A stretch of 64,000 nt of DNA, taken from Ruminococcus sp. (lineage in GTDB: Bacteria > Bacillota > Clostridia > Oscillospirales > Ruminococcaceae). The notes under the pieces were generated by a model that saw only the letters and a program-made list of their open reading frames with translations, had not been told where the DNA came from and ran no database searches. Both the position numbers and the translations under genes were made by a program. Where the stretch lies: NCBI GenBank assembly GCA_015066745.1, contig SVNW01000005.1, positions 20,594 to 84,593 of the forward strand. Direction: 5' to 3'. Shown here in pieces: positions 52,959-62,653 of this stretch. Position 1 is the first letter of the stretch; each line of letters opens with the position of its first letter.

Positions 52959-54593
52959 ATGAAGTTAGTTGATATATTGCTTATTGTTATAAGTTTTGTG
53001 TGTTCTGTCGGTCTTTATTTTCTTGCTGGTTACGCTGTAAAGGCTATAAGCAGTCAGTGGCGTATCCTATATATAATGCCGATGGTAATAAGTCTTGGAT
53101 TTATTGTGTGCAGTGGTTTTGAAATTTCACTTATGCCTGCATATATCGGTTCTTTGATCCTGATTGCAGGATTTTTAAATGAAAAAGAAAAAAATCGTAA
53201 GTTTTCATCAATATTTTCAGCAGTTCTCGTAGCTGTAGCCCTTCCGATATGTCTTCTTAACAAGGGTTATCGTACAGTGAACTATGTTAAAGACTTTAAA
53301 AATGGTTTTGACTGTATGAAAGAACACTATGTTCTGGCAGAACACAAGGGTATTGACTGGGACGGGCTTTATGATGAGTATCTTCCGATGTTTAAAGAGG
53401 CTGATAAGGAAAATGACAAAATCGCAAACTATATAGCCTGGCAGAAATTCTGTGCAGAATTTCATGACGGTCATGTTGGTTTTGCTGCATCTGATACAGA
53501 GCTTAAAGAAGTGGCAGACCGTATTTACGGTAACGACTACGGACTTTCGCTGGTAACTCTTGATAACGGAAAAAATGTTGCGGTAAATGTTGATGAGAGG
53601 CTTTCAGAATACGGAATAAAAACAGGTACAGTCATTACAAAATGGGACACAGCAGAGCCTCTTGAAGTTGCACGGAAGTCTGAAAGTTTTAAGACAGCAA
53701 GCTTTGCTGACAGTGAAAACGAAGCTTTTTATCTTGCACTTTATGCGGCAGGTGTCGGCGGAGATACTGTGACAGTTTCATACATTGACGAAAACGGTAA
53801 CGAAAAAGAGGCAACATTAAAGAAACTCGGAAACTACAGCGAACGTGTACAGAAAACCATTGAAATTTTAGACGGTGGTGTAGAAACAGGGCATCTTATG
53901 TGGGCAGATATTGACGAAAAAACAGCTTGTCTGCGTATAAAAATGATGAACTTTGATTCGGAGTCCGGTAACACAGGTGATTTTTCAAAAATGAAAAACG
54001 GTATTATTGAAAAGCTCAATGAATATCGTGCAAAAGGCGTAGAAAATATTGTCCTTGATATGCGTAACAATTCGGGCGGTTCAAGTGATGTTGTAAAAGT
54101 TCTCGCAGAAATTTTTGCACCTGAGGGTGAACATTATTATGCAACAGACGGTAAATGGAGCAATGAGAAAGGGGTATATCTCACAGACGCTAAAACAGGA
54201 AAATTTGTAGAAGGAAAGAAGAATTTTTACAAGGGCGAAAATCTCTGGGGAGACGGGAATGTCATCATTATTGTAAATGCAGGCAGTGTAAGCGCCGCAG
54301 ATCATCTTACAAGAATAATGTGCGACTTTGAAAATGTGACAGTTATCGGTTTTACAGGCCCTAACGGTTCAGCACAGGGAATAGGCGGTATTAAGCTTGA
54401 AAGCGGATGGCTTATTTTTTCAAACGCACTGTTACTTGATGAAAACGGTGATGTTTTTATTGATTCGGGAGTGGATTATAAGAGCAGAAATAAGATAGAT
54501 ATAAAAGTTCCTCTTGATGAAAAAGCGATAGAAGTGTTGTTTACAGATGGTGAGGATTATCTTATGAAAAAAGCACTGGAGATATGTAAATAA
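52959..54593 (+). CDS. Membrane protein with S41-family (C-terminal processing) protease domain
   Basis: A 544-residue protein. Four or so N-terminal helices span residues 1-105. A helical cap follows (MKEHYVLAEHKGIDWDGLYDEYLPMF), then FHDGHVGF and a PDZ-like section (GTVITKWDTAEPLEVA). The S41 core has ACLRIKMMNF, NIVLDMRNNSGGSSDVV (substrate loop), and NAGSVSAADHL, in which S443 or S445 is the nucleophile. It lies 16 bases after the permeases, ending the two-component / ABC operon. S41 proteases fused to membrane segments here could degrade an antimicrobial peptide or trim an envelope protein. Confidence 0.83.
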   Translation: MKLVDILLIVISFVCSVGLYFLAGYAVKAISSQWRILYIMPMVISLGFIVCSGFEISLMPAYIGSLILIAGFLNEKEKNRKFSSIFSAVLVAVALPICLLNKGYRTVNYVKDFKNGFDCMKEHYVLAEHKGIDWDGLYDEYLPMFKEADKENDKIANYIAWQKFCAEFHDGHVGFAASDTELKEVADRIYGNDYGLSLVTLDNGKNVAVNVDERLSEYGIKTGTVITKWDTAEPLEVARKSESFKTASFADSENEAFYLALYAAGVGGDTVTVSYIDENGNEKEATLKKLGNYSERVQKTIEILDGGVETGHLMWADIDEKTACLRIKMMNFDSESGNTGDFSKMKNGIIEKLNEYRAKGVENIVLDMRNNSGGSSDVVKVLAEIFAPEGEHYYATDGKWSNEKGVYLTDAKTGKFVEGKKNFYKGENLWGDGNVIIIVNAGSVSAADHLTRIMCDFENVTVIGFTGPNGSAQGIGGIKLESGWLIFSNALLLDENGDVFIDSGVDYKSRNKIDIKVPLDEKAIEVLFTDGEDYLMKKALEICK

Positions 54594-54599
54594 TCAAAA

Positions 54600-54640
54600 A
54601 AATGCTGTACAGTTATTCGCTGTACAGCATTTAAATTTTG
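54600..54640. terminator. Bidirectional terminator between the S41 gene and secF
   Basis: AAATGCTGTACAG (54600-54612) pairs with CTGTACAGCATTT (54620-54632), with A-run left and T-rich right flanks. Confidence 0.88.
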
Positions 54641-54648
54641 GTTTATTA

Positions 54649-55608
54649 TTATTTGCCTTCTGATTTCTTTTCAGAACGTGACTGCCATGATACCCAGAGG
54701 CATGGAGCAAGGCAGAGTGAAGAATATGTTCCGACGATCATACCGATACAAATCGGGATAGAGAAGCTGAGTATTGAAGTAACTCCGCTTACAGCGGCAA
54801 CTATTGAAATGATGATCATTGTTACAACAGTTGTTATTGTTGTTCTGAAAGAACGTGACATTGATTGTGTTGTACTGTAGTTTACGAGTTTTTCTAACTT
54901 TTCAACAGGCATAAGTGTTCTGTTTTCTCTGATACGGTCGTAAACAACGATAGTGTTGTTTATTGAGCAACCGAGGATAGTGAGAACAACGGCTACGAAG
55001 TTTGAGTTTATTTCAAAGCCCATAGCTACAAATGCACCGTATGTTATCACTACATCGTGGAGAAGAGCGATAACTGCACATATACCTGAAGACCAGCCAC
55101 TTATTCTCTTGAATCGTAAAGCGATATATATGATAAGGATAAGTGCTGAGAATACAACAGCTACGATACATTTTATAAAGAAGTCTATACCTGAGGAAGC
55201 TGAAACGTCAGTAGAGTCAAGAAGTTCTATTTCGTTTTCAGCGTATATTGTTTCAAATTCTGTTGTGAGAGCAGTCTGCTTTTCAGCAGTAAGTCCGTCA
55301 TTTGATACAAGTGAGATAGCAAGTCTTTTTCTGTCACTCTGGAAGATATCGCCCTGCTGGATGTTTACTGATGTTCCTAAGATCTCTTCAACCTTTGTTT
55401 TGGCTTCATCAGAATTTATTTCTCCGATAAATGAATATGTTATCATTGTACCGCCCTTGAACTCAATAGCGATTTTTACACCGAAGAAAGATACGATAAT
55501 TGAAAGTGCTATAAGTACAATAGAAATAGTGTAGAACACTTTTCTTTTTCCTGTGAAATCATAGCTTTTCTTTTCGCTTTTCTTTTCATCAACTACTTTT
55601 GTACTCAT
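54649..55608 (-). CDS. secF: Protein-export membrane protein SecF
   Basis: A 319-residue RND-fold subunit that helps SecYEG release exported proteins using the proton or sodium gradient. Six membrane helices are visible, with the signature VKIAIEFKGGTMITYSF after the first and YDRIRENR between later helices. Its ATG overlaps the secD stop (ATGA), so production is coupled. The stop is followed by a bidirectional terminator. Confidence 0.96.
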   Translation of the reverse strand: MSTKVVDEKKSEKKSYDFTGKRKVFYTISIVLIALSIIVSFFGVKIAIEFKGGTMITYSFIGEINSDEAKTKVEEILGTSVNIQQGDIFQSDRKRLAISLVSNDGLTAEKQTALTTEFETIYAENEIELLDSTDVSASSGIDFFIKCIVAVVFSALILIIYIALRFKRISGWSSGICAVIALLHDVVITYGAFVAMGFEINSNFVAVVLTILGCSINNTIVVYDRIRENRTLMPVEKLEKLVNYSTTQSMSRSFRTTITTVVTMIIISIVAAVSGVTSILSFSIPICIGMIVGTYSSLCLAPCLWVSWQSRSEKKSEGK

Positions 55609-57014
55609 TTTTCAACACCTCCGTAAAGTTTTCTGTTTTTAAATGCCTTGAACTTGGAGAGTGAACCAAGCATGAGTTTTGAAGCGAATACGCCCATAAC
55701 GAAGTTAAGTATAGCACCAACCATAAGAGTGAAACCGAATGAGTAGATAGTACCTTCTGTTGTAGTACCGAACCATCTGAAGATGAAGCTTAACATCTTA
55801 GCAAACAGGCTGTCCGGAACGCCGAATGCACCCATGAGAATGATAGCTATAAGTATAACTGTAAGGTTTCCGTCGAAGATAGCGGAGAATGCACGGCTGT
55901 AACCTGCTTCAAGAGAAGTATTGAGTTTCTTGCCTGCACGAAGTTCTTCCTTGATACGTTCGCCTGTGATGATATTTGCGTCAACACCCATACCGATAGA
56001 GAGGATAATACCTGCGATACCCGGAATAGTGAGAGTTGAGCTGTTCATAAAGCTGAAGTAACCGGAAACACAAGCGAGAGTAGCTGATATCTGTCCGAGG
56101 ATACCGATAACTGCAACAAAGCCCGGAAGTCTGTAAAGAATTATCATATATACTGCAATAAATCCAAGTGCGATAAGTCCGCCGAGAATCATTGCTTCAA
56201 GAGCACCTGTACCAAGTGTAGGAGAGATCGTGGAGAAGCTTGATGTTGTGAGTGAGAACGGGAGAGCACCTGCGTTTATCTTGTCAGCGAGTGCCTTTGC
56301 GTCTTCTACAGTTTCAAAGCTTCCTGAGATAACAGCGTTTCCGTCAGTAATATGAGCACTTACTGTAGGAGCTGAGATCATAGTGTTATCCATCCAGATC
56401 GAGATAGTGCCGTTTTCAGAGTAAAGTCTTGCAGTTGCGTCAGAGAACTTTTGTGTACCTGATTCGTTGAGAGTAAGTGCAACTACGTTTTCGTACTGTC
56501 CGAGTGAGTTAGGCTGCATCATGCCTCTTGCTTCTTTTACATCTTCACCGTTAAGGATGATCTCGCCTGTCGGGATAGTTTCACCGTTTTCATCTGTTGT
56601 AGAACCTGAACCGTCTCTGAATGTAAGCATAGCTGTACCACCGAGTTCCTTTACGGCAGCTTCAGGGTCAAAGCTTGATTCTGATGATTTCCACGGGAAA
56701 CGAACGATAACACGGTCATGATTCGGGTCTGTATAAACATTGCTGTCTGTAATACCGAGAGAAGCAAGTCTTACTTTCATAACTTCCTTTACGGAGTCGA
56801 GCTGTTCGTCTGTGGCATCTACTCCGTCAGCAGGTGTGAATGTTACGTCAACACCACCCTGAATGTCTATTCCGAGTCGTATATCTTTTACGCTTTTGAT
56901 ATATGTCTTTGATATATCGCCGTACTGATGCTTGATACCGAAAAGTGCGGTGTATGAGAAAGCCATAATAATCAAAAAGACGATAAAGAAAACGGGTTTT
57001 TTAATTTTTTTCAC
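55605..57014 (-). CDS. secD: Protein-export membrane protein SecD
   Basis: A 469-residue SecD, somewhat shorter than the Gram-negative protein but normal for Firmicutes. The first helix precedes the DIRLGIDIQGGVDVTF motif. The P1 periplasmic domain is followed by the helix bundle with GIAGIILSIGMGVDANIITGERIKEELR. It acts with SecF in translocation. AGGTAAAAACG lies before the ATG. It lies 91 bases after purB; an imperfect CCCGGAA/TTCCGG hairpin there has no T-tail, so purB-secD read-through is possible. Confidence 0.96.
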   Translation of the reverse strand: MKKIKKPVFFIVFLIIMAFSYTALFGIKHQYGDISKTYIKSVKDIRLGIDIQGGVDVTFTPADGVDATDEQLDSVKEVMKVRLASLGITDSNVYTDPNHDRVIVRFPWKSSESSFDPEAAVKELGGTAMLTFRDGSGSTTDENGETIPTGEIILNGEDVKEARGMMQPNSLGQYENVVALTLNESGTQKFSDATARLYSENGTISIWMDNTMISAPTVSAHITDGNAVISGSFETVEDAKALADKINAGALPFSLTTSSFSTISPTLGTGALEAMILGGLIALGFIAVYMIILYRLPGFVAVIGILGQISATLACVSGYFSFMNSSTLTIPGIAGIILSIGMGVDANIITGERIKEELRAGKKLNTSLEAGYSRAFSAIFDGNLTVILIAIILMGAFGVPDSLFAKMLSFIFRWFGTTTEGTIYSFGFTLMVGAILNFVMGVFASKLMLGSLSKFKAFKNRKLYGGVEK

Positions 57015-57105
57015 GTTTTTACCTCCAAGTGATTAATATTTAAAAAGATAGATATCTGATCAGTCCCGATATGTATAACGTACCGGAAACTGTATTCCGG
57101 GTTAA

Positions 57106-58536
57106 TTATACATTCATTTCAGCAGTTTCGCCGAGTTTGTCCTTGTTTGCGTCAAGAACAGGCTGTACGCATTCGGCAATAAACTCTGTAACCTGCTGAG
57201 CGCTTCTGCCTGTGAAGCTTTCAGGTTTAAGAATCTGATCGAGTTCTTCTTTGGAGATCATAAACATTTCGTCATTTAAGATCATATCGCAAAGATCGTT
57301 TTCAAGACCTTCTTCTTTTACGTGTTTTCCGGCGATCATTGAGTACTCACGTATTTTTTCGTGGAGCGCCTGACGGTCACCGCCTTTTTTAACTGCATTC
57401 ATCATGATGTTTTCAGTTGCCATAAACGGAAGTTCATTCATGATTCTGCGACGTATCATCTTAGGATAAACTACAAGACCGCTTGTAACATTTATCATTA
57501 TATTGAGTATAGCGTCAACGGCAAGGAAGCCTTCTGCTACGGAAACTCGTCTGTTTGCTGAGTCGTCAAGTGTTCTTTCAAACCACTGTGTACCTGATGT
57601 AAAGGCAGGGTTTAAGCTGTCTATCATGAGATAACGTGCGAGCGCTGTTATTCTTTCGCATCTCATAGGGTTTCTCTTGTAAGCCATTGCAGAAGAGCCT
57701 ATCTGACCTTTTTCAAATGGTTCTTCCATCTCTTTGAAACTCTGGAGTATTCTCATGTCATATGAAAATTTACTTGCTGACTGTGCGATACCGCTGAGTG
57801 TGCTGAGTATCTGAGCGTCGATTTTTCTTGAATAAGTCTGACCCGATACAGGAACAACTCCGTCAAATCCCATTTCTTTGGCGATCATAGCTTCAAGTTC
57901 CTTAACTTTCTGACTGTCGCCTTCAAAAAGCTCAACAAATGATGCCTGAGTTCCTGTTGTACCCTTTGAGCCGAGAAGTTTAAGGTTTGCAATTCGGTAT
58001 TCGATCTCTTCGAGGTCCATGAGAAGTTCATTTATCCAGAGAGTAGCACGTTTACCTACTGTTGTGAGCTGTGCAGGCTGTAAATGTGTATATGCAAGAG
58101 CCGGCATATCCTTGTATTCATCGGCAAACTTTGAAAGCTGGTAGATAACAGTAACAAGTTTCTTATATACTATCTGAAGTGCATCACGCATGATGATGAT
58201 ATCAGTGTTGTCACCTACGTAGCAGGAAGTTGCGCCAAGGTGGATTATACCCTTTGCATCGGGACAGGCTACGCCGTATGCATATACATGTGACATTACA
58301 TCGTGACGGCATTCTTTTTCACGCTGTCTTGCAACTTCATAGTCGATATTTTCGACATTTTCTTCAAGTTGTTTTACCTGCTGTTCGGTAACAGGAAGTC
58401 CGAGTTTCATTTCTGCTCTTGCAAGTGCGACCCAAAGTTTTCTCCACGTTGTAAATTTCTTATCCGCAGAGAAGACAAATTGCATTTCTTTACTTGCATA
58501 TCTGGTGCAAAACGGACTTTCGTAGCTATTTGTCAT
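57106..58536 (-). CDS. purB: Adenylosuccinate lyase
   Basis: A 476-residue fumarase/aspartase-superfamily enzyme acting twice in purine synthesis (SAICAR and adenylosuccinate cleavage). Motifs are HDVMSHVYAYG, GATSCYVGDN, THLQPAQLTTVGKR, and the signature loop GQIGSSAMAYKRNPMRCE. Length fits the longer eukaryote-like PurB group common in Clostridia. AAAGGAG is upstream and a consensus-like promoter stands 50 bases before the start. Confidence 0.96.
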   Translation of the reverse strand: MTNSYESPFCTRYASKEMQFVFSADKKFTTWRKLWVALARAEMKLGLPVTEQQVKQLEENVENIDYEVARQREKECRHDVMSHVYAYGVACPDAKGIIHLGATSCYVGDNTDIIIMRDALQIVYKKLVTVIYQLSKFADEYKDMPALAYTHLQPAQLTTVGKRATLWINELLMDLEEIEYRIANLKLLGSKGTTGTQASFVELFEGDSQKVKELEAMIAKEMGFDGVVPVSGQTYSRKIDAQILSTLSGIAQSASKFSYDMRILQSFKEMEEPFEKGQIGSSAMAYKRNPMRCERITALARYLMIDSLNPAFTSGTQWFERTLDDSANRRVSVAEGFLAVDAILNIMINVTSGLVVYPKMIRRRIMNELPFMATENIMMNAVKKGGDRQALHEKIREYSMIAGKHVKEEGLENDLCDMILNDEMFMISKEELDQILKPESFTGRSAQQVTEFIAECVQPVLDANKDKLGETAEMNV

Positions 58537-58587
58537 TAGAAAAACTCCTTTATTTTTAATAAATTATATTTTCGCATTAATACTCTA

Positions 58588-58616
58588 ATTTTAGCATATT
58601 TCTTTGATTTAATCAA
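58588..58616 (-). promoter_or_regulatory. Promoter of purB
   Basis: Minus strand TTGATT (58611-58616), 17-bp spacer, TAAAAT (58588-58593). Confidence 0.75.
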
Positions 58617-58644
58617 GGTGTTTGTGCATATTTGTTTTACTAAA

Positions 58645-59628
58645 TTATTTGGTCTGTTTTTTAACAGATGCTTCGCCTGAGTTTATCGTTTCTGTTGTGC
58701 CGTCGGTGTACTGTACAGTAAGCCCTGCATTGTCGTCGATTGACAGAGCTACAGCGTCAGTAGCGACACCGTTTCTGAGAACTGACACGTCTTTTCCGAG
58801 TATCCATGAACGCTCACGATACAGAGAAAGAAAACTTCTGTCGTACAGAGAAGGAAGATTTTCAAAGAAAATATCAAGAAATTCTGCTATGACAAGTGAA
58901 CGGGGGAGAACTATTTTTGTTTCGTCTTCAAGTGATGAGGCTATTGAAAGAAGGTCATCCTCAAAAGAATTTTTTACAGAGCCGACGTTTATGCCGATAC
59001 CTACTATTATATATGAAAATCTGCACGTTTCACAATTTATTGATGCTTCTGTAAGTATTCCGCATATTTTTTTGTCACATAGCATTATATCGTTTACCCA
59101 TTTTATCTGCGTACTGCATTCATACAGATTGTCTATGGCCTGTGAGGCAGTGACGGCAGTATATGACGTAAGAAGCTGTGCGGCATCTACCGGAAAATCC
59201 GGACGCAGTATCAGACTCATATATATGCCTGAATTTTTCGGAGAACAAAATGTTCTGCCCATACGGCCCTTTCCTGCTGACTGTTCATTTGCTATTACAA
59301 CAGTCCTGTCCTTTGCACCTTCTTCGGCAAGCTTTTTTGCATATACATTTGTGGAGTCCGTTGTATCGAGAATGATTATATTTTCTTTTACATTTTCGGT
59401 GTTCATGGAGTTTATTATATCTTCTGCAGTTATCGTATCAGCTTTTTGCAGAAGTCTGTAGCCTTTATTTGTGACGGCTTCTATTTTGAAACCTTCATTT
59501 TCCAGTTGTTTTATTGCTTTCCATACCGCATTTCGTGATATTCCGAGATTTCGCCCTATTCTTCCGCCTGAAATGTAGTCGTTTTTTGATTTTATAAGCT
59601 CATTTAAAATTTTATCTTTAGTAGTCAT
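58645..59628 (-). CDS. birA: Biotin operon repressor / biotin--[acetyl-CoA-carboxylase] ligase
   Basis: A 327-residue bifunctional BirA. The N-terminal winged helix (ISGGRIGRNLGISRNAVWKAIKQLENEGF) binds DNA. The ligase core has DSTNVYAKKLAEEGA, the biotinoyl-AMP loop NEQSAGKGRMGRTF, and IKWVNDIML, followed by the small C-terminal SH3-like domain. ATG 59628 has CGGTGA six bases upstream; the frame to 59673 covers the promoter. It is followed on the same strand by purB, which has its own promoter. No biotin-synthesis genes are seen nearby. Confidence 0.95.
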   Translation of the reverse strand: MTTKDKILNELIKSKNDYISGGRIGRNLGISRNAVWKAIKQLENEGFKIEAVTNKGYRLLQKADTITAEDIINSMNTENVKENIIILDTTDSTNVYAKKLAEEGAKDRTVVIANEQSAGKGRMGRTFCSPKNSGIYMSLILRPDFPVDAAQLLTSYTAVTASQAIDNLYECSTQIKWVNDIMLCDKKICGILTEASINCETCRFSYIIVGIGINVGSVKNSFEDDLLSIASSLEDETKIVLPRSLVIAEFLDIFFENLPSLYDRSFLSLYRERSWILGKDVSVLRNGVATDAVALSIDDNAGLTVQYTDGTTETINSGEASVKKQTK

Positions 59629-59663
59629 AGTTTCACCGTTTCTTTTTGTGGTATTGTATTTAA

Positions 59664-59693
59664 AGTATAACATATAATTATAAAAATTGTAAA
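59664..59693 (-). promoter_or_regulatory. Promoter of birA
   Basis: Minus strand TTTACA (59688-59693), 18-bp spacer, TATACT (59664-59669). Confidence 0.72.
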
Positions 59694-59812
59694 GGTTATC
59701 GTATGGGGTGGTTTTATTTTATTGATGATAAGAATATGAAAGTGGTTAGTATGTGGGGATTTGTTCACGATTGATATACAGGTTGTAATATTAATTTTAT
59801 TTTCTTAAACTA

Positions 59813-59841
59813 TTGAAAATTGTTTGTTGATGGTGTATACT
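59813..59841 (+). promoter_or_regulatory. Promoter of the large P-loop protein gene
   Basis: TTGAAA (59813-59818), 17-bp spacer, TATACT (59836-59841). The leader of about 120 bases is AT-rich with no obvious fold. Bases 59694-59812 hold no feature. Confidence 0.72.
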
Positions 59842-59970
59842 TGTACTTATTAAGACAATAGTGATGTTTTGAGTGTATATGTTGATCTTTATTCAGGTAT
59901 GACTTGTATTGAGTTGTTGTCTTTATTTTTTTGTACATAAAACCGGATTAAAGTATTGGAGGGATTAAAT

Positions 59971-61926
59971 ATGAATTTATCTGAATTTATATATGACTAT
60001 CAAAAGAAATTTGACGTTTTAGATAGCAATAATACATCTAGCAGTTTACAACTTATAAAATCAAATCTTGAACGATTAAAACAGATTGAAAAGCAATTAG
60101 CGATTGATACTTACAAATTGGTGTTTATTGGCGAACCAGGTAGTGGGAAAACAACAACAATCTGTAATTATTTAAATCTTACTAAGAACGTTAAAATAGG
60201 AGAGCGTTTTAGTGGATTTGAATTGTTTGATACTGCATCTGGTAGAACAACGGCTTTTGAAGTACATTATCATAGAGCAAAACAAACCCATTTTGTGATT
60301 TGTCCGATGGAGATTTCAAAACAAAAGGTACTTATTCAGGAATATTGTGAATATAACTGGAGAAAGGTATTTAAATCTGATGAAGAGGAAAATGTAAAAA
60401 ATGATGTTGTAGGACGTGATGGGTGTTCTGAAAGTGATAGAATCATCAGGAATATGTTGGGTTTTACAAATGATACTAGTTTCCAGGAATTTGTGATAGA
60501 GAATTATTCTGAAGATGAATATGGTAGATTTCTTGATGATATGATGAATAGGATTTCTATTGAAAAAAGGACATGTATGATGATGTCTTACTCAGGTGAG
60601 GGAGATGTTAAGACTTGGCTAAAAAGGACGTTCAATGAAATTAATTTTGGTAAAAGAATGGATACTGCAATTCCGGAACAGGTTGACGTTTATCTTAATC
60701 CGGATGATTTAGATTATGTCATGCCAGATTTTATTTCTGAAGTTATTGATACGAGGGGATATGATGGAGGGGCTAGAGAAGATCTGAGAGAATATATTTA
60801 TGCAGATGATACTATTCCTGTTATACTTGATAAGGTTGAATCGCTTCCCGGAGAAAGACAGCGTAAAATTTTATCTGAGTGGATTGATGCTAATGAATAT
60901 GATGTAATTAATAGGATATCTTTGATGATTAAAGATAAAGACGGGGCTCTTTCAAAGGTAAATGAGGCTGATGATGATCCCGAAATCGGAGAAGCAATTA
61001 AACGAGAGGAGCTGAGCCGTTCTATTAGTGATAATAAGTTACATTATAACGAAGATAATACTTTGTTTATAGATTCTTATGAAGGAATTTCGCTTAAAGA
61101 GGAATATAAAATCATCGATAATAAGAAAAAACGTGTTGGTAAAAGTATTACAGATTTTGATGCGGACTTGCGAAATTATGATAGAAATAGGATAACAGAT
61201 CACTTTTGTAAGATTATCAGTAAGCATAAGAAAATTCTTTTAGAGGAAGCTTATAGGATCGAGCAAAATACAGAGCAATTATATAATGTTGTGACAACTG
61301 TTTCTGAGATTGAAGAACTTCAGGATAAATTAAGAGATACAGAGAACAGGTTAGTTGCGATAAGAGATGGTTTAAATAAAGATGTAGATGATTATTTTTA
61401 TGATGGAGAGTCTCCCTTTTGTGATCGGTTCAAACGTAACGTGCATTGGGCAAGTGCCAGAAAAACTGCATCAAGAGCCTGGCATGGGACGTGGCATAAG
61501 GCGAATATCTATGCGGAGTATATGGACTTTTGTGAAATTGTGGTTAAACAGTATAGTTCATCGAAAAAAGAACAGATAATTGGTTATATCGAAGAACTGA
61601 AAGAACATGGAGAGAATTCTGTTGAAATTAATTCGTTTGTTGATTCGTGTATTACAAGAATTGATCTTGAATATCGTCAATTGATTGATAAAATCAGAAC
61701 TGGTTCAAGGAACTGTGCTGAGTCTCAACTTGATAGCTTTTTTTGGGAAGAAACTGAAAATGTGAGTGGTGGTCAGGGTTATTACAAAAGGCTTATGGAA
61801 ACTATTTGTAGAAAAATGCGACGTTCTAGACTTCTTTTAAATACATCAGATGATATTCAAGACGCAATAAAACAATTTTTCGAAGATATTATAATAGCTT
61901 TAAAAAATAAGTCAAATACATTGTAG
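59971..61926 (+). CDS. Large dynamin-like P-loop (GTPase-type) protein
   Basis: A 651-residue soluble protein that I cannot place in a named family. Walker A/G1 is GEPGSGKTTTI (about residues 53-63), and a G3-like DTRG lies in EVIDTRGYDGGAR (about 265). ASGRTTAFEVHYHR could supply the G2 Thr. Helical, charged sequence follows, including a probable coiled coil (about 430-470, IEELQDKLRDTENRLVAIRDGL), then the Trp-rich WASARKTASRAWHGTWHK and a helical end. Large GTPase head plus helical stalk is the dynamin/septin-like layout. ATG 59971 has GGAGGG seven bases upstream. It has its own promoter. Related large P-loop proteins occur in phage defence, but that is only a hypothesis. Confidence 0.65.
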   Translation: MNLSEFIYDYQKKFDVLDSNNTSSSLQLIKSNLERLKQIEKQLAIDTYKLVFIGEPGSGKTTTICNYLNLTKNVKIGERFSGFELFDTASGRTTAFEVHYHRAKQTHFVICPMEISKQKVLIQEYCEYNWRKVFKSDEEENVKNDVVGRDGCSESDRIIRNMLGFTNDTSFQEFVIENYSEDEYGRFLDDMMNRISIEKRTCMMMSYSGEGDVKTWLKRTFNEINFGKRMDTAIPEQVDVYLNPDDLDYVMPDFISEVIDTRGYDGGAREDLREYIYADDTIPVILDKVESLPGERQRKILSEWIDANEYDVINRISLMIKDKDGALSKVNEADDDPEIGEAIKREELSRSISDNKLHYNEDNTLFIDSYEGISLKEEYKIIDNKKKRVGKSITDFDADLRNYDRNRITDHFCKIISKHKKILLEEAYRIEQNTEQLYNVVTTVSEIEELQDKLRDTENRLVAIRDGLNKDVDDYFYDGESPFCDRFKRNVHWASARKTASRAWHGTWHKANIYAEYMDFCEIVVKQYSSSKKEQIIGYIEELKEHGENSVEINSFVDSCITRIDLEYRQLIDKIRTGSRNCAESQLDSFFWEETENVSGGQGYYKRLMETICRKMRRSRLLLNTSDDIQDAIKQFFEDIIIALKNKSNTL

Positions 61927-62027
61927 CTATATGAAGATATTTGAGGGTTGACTAATAATTTGCATAAAAATACGATCTAATAAGCTTACGTTGATGAAAG
62001 TTATAAAATTGAAACGGAGTGAACAAA

Positions 62028-62561
62028 ATGAAAAGAACAAGTGTATTTATCAGCCTTATCCTGCGTCATCAACCCGAAGTAATCGGAATCACCCTTGATG
62101 CTAACGGCTGGGCAGATGTAGAGAAATTGATAGATGGAATAAATGCTACAGGAAATTATCATATTGATATGCAGATGCTTGAGGAAATAGTGCGTACAGA
62201 TAACAAACAGCGTTATAGTTTCAGTGAGGACAAAACAAAAATCAGAGCAAATCAGGGACATTCCGTTCAGGTCGATGTTGAACTTAAAGAAGAACAGCCT
62301 CCGGAATTTTTATACCATGGAACAGGTGAAAAATATGTGGAGTCTATTTTAAAAGACGGACTTACCCCAAAATCCCGTCTGTATGTGCATCTGTCAAAGG
62401 ATATCAGAACCGCTGAAAATGTAGGTAGCAGACACGGCAAACCATATATTTTCAAGGTGCACTCAGGCGAGATGTTCAGGTGCGGACACAAGTTCCGGAT
62501 TTCAGAAAACGGTGTATGGCTTGTTAAAGCTGTACCTACAGAATATCTTGAAAAAGCATAG
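62028..62561 (+). CDS. kptA: RNA 2'-phosphotransferase, Tpt1/KptA family
   Basis: A 177-residue enzyme that in eukaryotes removes the 2'-phosphate left by tRNA splicing, using NAD+. The N-terminal winged-helix part has SVFISLILRHQPEVIGITLDANGW, with the Arg-His pair. The ART-like catalytic part has FLYHGTGEKYVESILKDGL, YVHLSKDIRTAENVG, RHGKPYIFKV and FRISENGVWLV. The conserved catalytic residues are present. ATG 62028 has GGAGTG about seven bases upstream. The bacterial role is unclear, possibly ADP-ribosylating or repairing RNA 2'-phosphates. It follows the large GTPase-type gene by about 100 bases. Confidence 0.93.
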   Translation: MKRTSVFISLILRHQPEVIGITLDANGWADVEKLIDGINATGNYHIDMQMLEEIVRTDNKQRYSFSEDKTKIRANQGHSVQVDVELKEEQPPEFLYHGTGEKYVESILKDGLTPKSRLYVHLSKDIRTAENVGSRHGKPYIFKVHSGEMFRCGHKFRISENGVWLVKAVPTEYLEKA

Positions 62562-62569
62562 TAAATGTA

Positions 62570-62599
62570 AGTCGATTGCATGAGCAGTCGGCTTTTTCT
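62570..62599 (+). terminator. Terminator after kptA
   Basis: AGTCGATTGC (62570-62579) pairs with GCAGTCGGCT (62584-62593), two G-U pairs, followed by TTTTCTTTT. Confidence 0.82.
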
Positions 62600-62624
62600 T
62601 TTGCTTTGGTTATATAAAATTATC

Positions 62625-62653
62625 TTTACATAAGGAACTTTATAGTGTATAAT
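62625..62653 (+). promoter_or_regulatory. Promoter of the TPM-like gene
   Basis: TTTACA (62625-62630), 17-bp spacer, TATAAT (62648-62653). Confidence 0.8.

Noticed and set aside
57015..57105. Terminator between purB and secD
   Set aside because: An imperfect CCCGGAA/TTCCGG hairpin exists but has no T-run, so it is not listed as a terminator.
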